Assembly: GCA_964406575.1 (NCBI GenBank)
Contig: CAYOSH010000021.1
Coordinates: 1 to 64,000, forward strand
From: WTAW01 sp964406575
Lineage (GTDB): Bacteria > Acidobacteriota > Aminicenantia > Aminicenantales > Aminicenantaceae
Reading direction: 5' to 3'
DNA: 64,000 nucleotides
Each line of letters begins with the position of its first letter. Position 1 is the first letter of the stretch. Below, in pieces: positions 60,508 through 64,000 of this stretch. Below the pieces are notes generated by a model that ran no database searches, was not told where the DNA came from, and was given only the letters and a program-made list of their open reading frames with translations. A program made the position numbers and the translations under genes.

Positions 60508-61851
60508 ATGACCACGGAAAAATTATTTGGCACTGACGGCATAAGAGCCACTGCCGGAGAGTATCCTCTAGATTACAACTCTGTATATAATCTCGGATAT
60601 GCACTGATAAAATTGCTAGATGCCGAACAATTACCGCACCATGTGATCATCGGGCGAGATACAAGGGAATCCGGGGAATGGATCGAGCAGGCGCTGTTCC
60701 ATGGGATCAAAGATTCTGGCGGAGAAGTTGTGTCCGCGGGGCTCATCCCGACCTCAGCGATCTCCTTCCTCACGAAAAAACATGCGTTTTCAGCAGGGGT
60801 TGTGATCTCCGCTTCCCATAATCCCTATCAGGATAATGGCATTAAGATCTTCTCCCCTCAGGGAATAAAAATTGCGAACACCTGGGAAGAGATTCTGGAA
60901 AGAGCCATAATCGAGTCGCGTCGTTCTGTCCAAAGAAAGGACATCGCCATTTCGACTGAGAACGCGTTGAGTCAAGACTATATCCAGTTTTTAGAAAGAG
61001 GATTTGAACGTGTCCCGCTTCCCCGAAAAATAAAAGTCGTCCTTGACTGTTCCAACGGTGCCAGTTCGCACATTGCGCCCATGGTATTTTCTGATCTGGG
61101 TTTCGATGTTTTAGCCATAAATGCTTCACCTGATGGGACGAATATCAACAAAGTGTGTGGGTCCCTCTATCCTGAAAATTTGGCCAGAAAAGTCGTAGAG
61201 ATACGCGCGGACATCGGTGTGGCCTATGATGGGGATGCGGACAGGGCTCTGTGGGTCGACGAAAGAGGACGGATCTTGAACGGGGACCACACATTGTTTG
61301 TCCTCGCTCGATTCATGAAGGAAAAGCGCCGCCTGAAGACAGACACAGTGGTGGCAACTACGATGAGCAATATGGGCCTGGAAAAAGGCTTGGAAGAGTT
61401 CGGGCTGAAACTTATCCGGACAAAAGTCGGCGACAAATATGTGCTCGAAGAAATGATGAAGCTCAAAGCGAACCTGGGGGGTGAACAATCCGGACATACG
61501 ATCTTTCTCGATGATTGCCCCACGGGCGACGGGATCCTCACGAGTATAAAGATGCTCGAAGTCATGGCCGAAAAAGACACCACTCTTTCCGCGTTGACAG
61601 CTGGATTTAAGGAGTATCCGCAAATCCTCAAGAATGTGCCTGTGTCCCAAAAACGGGATTTCCAAGAATATCCCGAGATTGTAAATGCCATTGAAGACGT
61701 AAAAAACCTCCTCTCAAATTCCGGCCGCCTGAATGTTCGGTATTCAGGGACAGAGCCCCTCGCACGCATCATGATCGAAGGCCCCGATCAGACGCAGATC
61801 GAACGTTACGCCGAGCAATTGGCAACTGTCATCTCTAAGCACCTCAAGTAA
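60508..61851 (+). CDS. glmM: Phosphoglucosamine mutase GlmM
   Basis: 447 residues. Converts glucosamine-6-P to glucosamine-1-P for peptidoglycan and LPS. FGTDGIRA start, phosphoserine loop VVISASHNPYQDNG (Ser103), metal loop AYDGDADRALWVDERG, sugar loop GGEQSGH and phosphate-binding RYSGTEPLARIMIEG. AGGAAG before the ATG. In other bacteria GlmM binds and inhibits CdaA, in keeping with this gene order. Confidence 0.97.
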   Translation: MTTEKLFGTDGIRATAGEYPLDYNSVYNLGYALIKLLDAEQLPHHVIIGRDTRESGEWIEQALFHGIKDSGGEVVSAGLIPTSAISFLTKKHAFSAGVVISASHNPYQDNGIKIFSPQGIKIANTWEEILERAIIESRRSVQRKDIAISTENALSQDYIQFLERGFERVPLPRKIKVVLDCSNGASSHIAPMVFSDLGFDVLAINASPDGTNINKVCGSLYPENLARKVVEIRADIGVAYDGDADRALWVDERGRILNGDHTLFVLARFMKEKRRLKTDTVVATTMSNMGLEKGLEEFGLKLIRTKVGDKYVLEEMMKLKANLGGEQSGHTIFLDDCPTGDGILTSIKMLEVMAEKDTTLSALTAGFKEYPQILKNVPVSQKRDFQEYPEIVNAIEDVKNLLSNSGRLNVRYSGTEPLARIMIEGPDQTQIERYAEQLATVISKHLK

Positions 61852-61898
61852 GTTTTATCGGATGATCTCTATATCCGTCATGAAAAGAATTCCGAAAA

Positions 61899-61927
61899 AT
61901 CAGATTATGTGGTGGAGAAAACCGTTT
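61899..61927. repeat. Short intergenic repeat, copy C
   Basis: Matches 31581-31609 at 27 of 29 bases (ATCAGATTATGTGGTGGAG... to CCGTTT). It lacks the ACTCAA...TTGAGT hairpin of copies A and B. It lies in the glmM-pdxJ gap; the rest of that gap holds only a candidate TAAAAT -10 for pdxJ at 62048-62053 with GTGAAA 17 bases before. Confidence 0.55.
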
Positions 61928-62120
61928 GAAGGTTGAGCGGCCATGGTTCCTTGACCGGAGGGAAAGGAGAGCCTCCAATGCCCTTATCACGGAAATAGGG
62001 ATGCTTATCCGCCAAACTCAAAAGGTGAAAAGTTTGTTGTTTTGTACTAAAATAAATCTTCAAGTATTTTTTGCTTTGTGTGTTTGAAGTTTCCACTTCA
62101 CTCAAAACATGGAGGGACAT

Positions 62121-62831
62121 ATGAAGCTTGCGGTCAACGTGGATCATTTTGCCACCCTAAGAGAAGCCCGGCGCAGCGATGAGCCTGAACCTGTGCTGGC
62201 GGCGCTCCTGGCAGAGCAGGCAGGTGCAGAAGGGATTGTCTGCCATATAAGAGGGGACAGGCGGCATATCAAGGAAAGGGATTTGGCCCTGTTTAGACAG
62301 ACGATAAAAACCAAACTCAACATCGAAATGGCCGCCACTGAGGAGATGAAAGCCATCGCACTGAATGTAAAGCCCGATTTCGTCTCTCTCGTTCCTGAGA
62401 GGGAAGAGGAACTGACCACTGAAGGAGGCCTGGATGTAATGGGGAACAAGGATCATCTGAAAATTCATATTCAGGCATTACAAAAAGAAGGGATCAGGGT
62501 GAGTATTTTTGTCGATCCCGATATCAACCAGGTCACTGCCTGCCGGGATGTAGGTGCGAATTTGATCGAGATCAACACAGCCAGATATTCTGAGCTCAAA
62601 CCTGGAAAAAAACGCGATAAAGCTCTAGCAGAAGTCAGAAGAATCGCCGAACTCGGACACAAGATGGGACTGGAGGTCCATGCCGGACACGGCCTGGATT
62701 ACAAGAACGTCGGCCCTATCGCCAAGATCCCTGAGTTGACAGAATTCAGCATAGGTTTTTCCATCGTCGCCCGTTCTGCGATCGTCGGCGTGGACAAAGC
62801 CGTACGGGAAATGGTCGAACTCCTCAAATAG
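62121..62831 (+). CDS. pdxJ: Pyridoxine 5'-phosphate synthase PdxJ
   Basis: 236 residues. Closes the ring of vitamin B6 in the deoxyxylulose-dependent pathway. KLAVNVDHFATLREARR, HIRGDRRHIKERD, CLVPE-type block VSLVPEREEELTTEGGLD, FVDPD, and the end HAGHGLDYKN...EFSIGFSIVARSAIVGV. ATG 62121 has GGAGGG 4 bases upstream; an ATG 12 bases earlier is part of that site. PLP made here would serve enzymes elsewhere; the IscS-like protein in this window seems not to use it. Confidence 0.97.
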   Translation: MKLAVNVDHFATLREARRSDEPEPVLAALLAEQAGAEGIVCHIRGDRRHIKERDLALFRQTIKTKLNIEMAATEEMKAIALNVKPDFVSLVPEREEELTTEGGLDVMGNKDHLKIHIQALQKEGIRVSIFVDPDINQVTACRDVGANLIEINTARYSELKPGKKRDKALAEVRRIAELGHKMGLEVHAGHGLDYKNVGPIAKIPELTEFSIGFSIVARSAIVGVDKAVREMVELLK

Positions 62832-62847
62832 GAATAACAATTTTATC

Positions 62848-64000
62848 ATGAAAATAAATATCGACAGATTAAAAAGAGAGATTGAAGAATTGGGTCAGAT
62901 CGGACGCGACGCGAATGGAGGGATCAGCAGGCCTTCTTTCAGCAAAGCCGACCTTGAGGCCCGCGCCTGGCTCAAGGAGAGGATCCAAGGCGCAGGGTTG
63001 ATCTACGGCCAGGATGGAGCGGGAAACATCTTCGGCCGCATCGACGCTCCGGGAAAAGCAGTAATGGTGGGATCACACATCGACACAGTCATTAACGGCG
63101 GTATGTATGACGGCTCAGCAGGAGTGCTTGCAGGTTTGGAATGCCTGCGAAGGATAAATAAGGAAGGCCTGAAGCTGAAAAAACCCTTGGAATTGGCCTC
63201 GTTCACGGATGAAGAGGGAAATCTTGTGGGTGATTTCCTGGGAAGCCGTGCCTTTGTCGGCCTTCTCGACCGGAAGATGCTGGAAGAGAGTAGCACACAA
63301 TTCGGTCATCCCCTTGCAGACATACTCAGCAGCACAGAATTCTCCATAGACAGCATCATGGACGCGCATAAACAGAAACCAGATGTAGACTTTTTTCTGG
63401 AACTCCATCTCGAACAGGGCCCCGTGTTGGAAACAGAGGAGAAGCCCATTGGCATCGTAGATTGCATCGCCGGAAAAAATTACTGCTTGTGCTGTTTCTT
63501 GGGAAGGGCCAGTCATGCAGGAACAACTCCTTTTGAGCTCCGGAAAGATGCATTCCTCGGTCTTTCCGATTTTGCACTCAAGGCCACACAATATGTGGCC
63601 ACTCAACATTACGGAAGTATGGTGACTGTAGGAAAAGTGGCCGTTCATCCAGGAGGTTTCAGCATAGTGCCAGGCCGTGTGGATTTTTCTCTCGATTTCA
63701 GGAGCACATCTAAAGAGACACTGCAGGATATGGAGCAACGCTTGCTTTCCCTCGCTAAAGAAACGGCATCCGCGAGGGGCTTGGAATTCCAATTCAAAGT
63801 TGTGGACAGAACAGAGCCTGTTACGATCCCATCACACATCATCAACATCTTAAAGGAAGAGTGTGAAGCTCTGGGATATCCCTGCATGACTCTGCCCAGT
63901 GGGGCGGGTCATGATGCGCAGATCTTGGCCGCCATCGCCGATGTCGGGATGATCTTTATCCCCTGTGAGGATGGAATCAGCCATTCCCCCCAAGAAAAGA
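62848..64000 (+). CDS. M20-family amidase (hydantoinase/carbamoylase type), 3' end outside window
   Basis: 384 residues visible. N-carbamoyl-L-amino-acid hydrolase/allantoate amidohydrolase subfamily: metal ligands in GSHIDTV, YDGSAG, FTDEEGN, HLEQGP and near the edge SHSP; GAGHDAQ is the family's late substrate block. It hydrolyses carbamoyl or ureido amino acids. ATG 62848, only a weak ribosome site (GGAATAAC). 16 bases after pdxJ. The missing 3' part should be about 20-30 residues. Confidence 0.92.
   Translation, partial: MKINIDRLKREIEELGQIGRDANGGISRPSFSKADLEARAWLKERIQGAGLIYGQDGAGNIFGRIDAPGKAVMVGSHIDTVINGGMYDGSAGVLAGLECLRRINKEGLKLKKPLELASFTDEEGNLVGDFLGSRAFVGLLDRKMLEESSTQFGHPLADILSSTEFSIDSIMDAHKQKPDVDFFLELHLEQGPVLETEEKPIGIVDCIAGKNYCLCCFLGRASHAGTTPFELRKDAFLGLSDFALKATQYVATQHYGSMVTVGKVAVHPGGFSIVPGRVDFSLDFRSTSKETLQDMEQRLLSLAKETASARGLEFQFKVVDRTEPVTIPSHIINILKEECEALGYPCMTLPSGAGHDAQILAAIADVGMIFIPCEDGISHSPQEK

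Noticed and set aside
61852..62120. Riboswitch or small RNA before pdxJ
   Set aside because: Only a weak GGAGG...CCTCC pairing and repeat copy C; no known consensus recognised.

Overview
The window reads as one contiguous piece of a chromosome from an uncultured anaerobic, diderm, heterotrophic bacterium of roughly 45-50% GC. Candidatus Aminicenantes (Acidobacteriota-related) is my best guess, from gene families only: outer-membrane barrels, an S46 peptidase, an S41 peptidase beside a six-bladed propeller, a zinc-ribbon Ser/Thr kinase-TPR protein, separate PurS/PurQ/PurL, and rubredoxin-based oxygen defence. The assignment is inference; no rRNA gene is present.

Layout. 1-420: tRNA-Thr/Tyr/Gly/Thr cluster on the minus strand, the same order that precedes tufB in E. 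coli. 810-7257: purine synthesis (purB, purS, purQ, purL, purN) interrupted by a small outer-membrane barrel gene. 7456-10515: a tandem ThyX-like protein and an aspartase/fumarase. 10686-13145: SdhA and SdhB without a membrane anchor. 13142-16439: RtcB RNA ligase, archease, an AmmeMemoRadiSam-type radical SAM enzyme and a VOC protein. 16630-24465, all minus strand: endonuclease III, a site-2 protease, NadA, TusA-like, IscU with a zinc-ribbon tail, an IscS that lacks the PLP lysine, Nfu, and a two-gene 2-oxoacid:ferredoxin oxidoreductase. 24685-29518: a histone-H1-like tail protein, purA, a porin, a rubredoxin reductase, rubredoxin and a ferritin-like protein. 29814-42467: mutM, two small membrane proteins, ftsEX, endonuclease V, a RodZ-like protein, NtrYX-like two-component genes, an alanine symporter, mgtE and recO. 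42568-55800: secreted S46 and S41 peptidases, a propeller protein and a lone receiver, mixed with decayed genes (DUF1624-like, aldo/keto-reductase tail, Ser/Thr kinase-TPR), REP-like repeats and an AT-rich methyltransferase gene. 55798-64000: tRNA-Ala(GGC) with encoded CCA, then ftsH-folP-cdaA-ybbR-glmM, pdxJ and the start of an M20 amidase.

The main anomaly is the iron-sulfur cluster 19521-21825. The scaffold (IscU), carrier (Nfu) and sulfur-relay (TusA-like) proteins keep their key cysteines. The cysteine desulfurase partner keeps its catalytic-loop Cys325, but has Gln202 where the Schiff-base lysine belongs and several other cofactor-pocket residues are changed. Sulfur for this machinery may therefore not come from cysteine through PLP chemistry in this protein.

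Other altered active sites are a CdaA with RHL in place of RHR, an NtrX-like regulator without GAFTGA, and a tandem ThyX with each signature half-degraded. Several promoters share TTGACA-17-TAAAAT, and the one before the RodZ-like gene predicts a leaderless mRNA.
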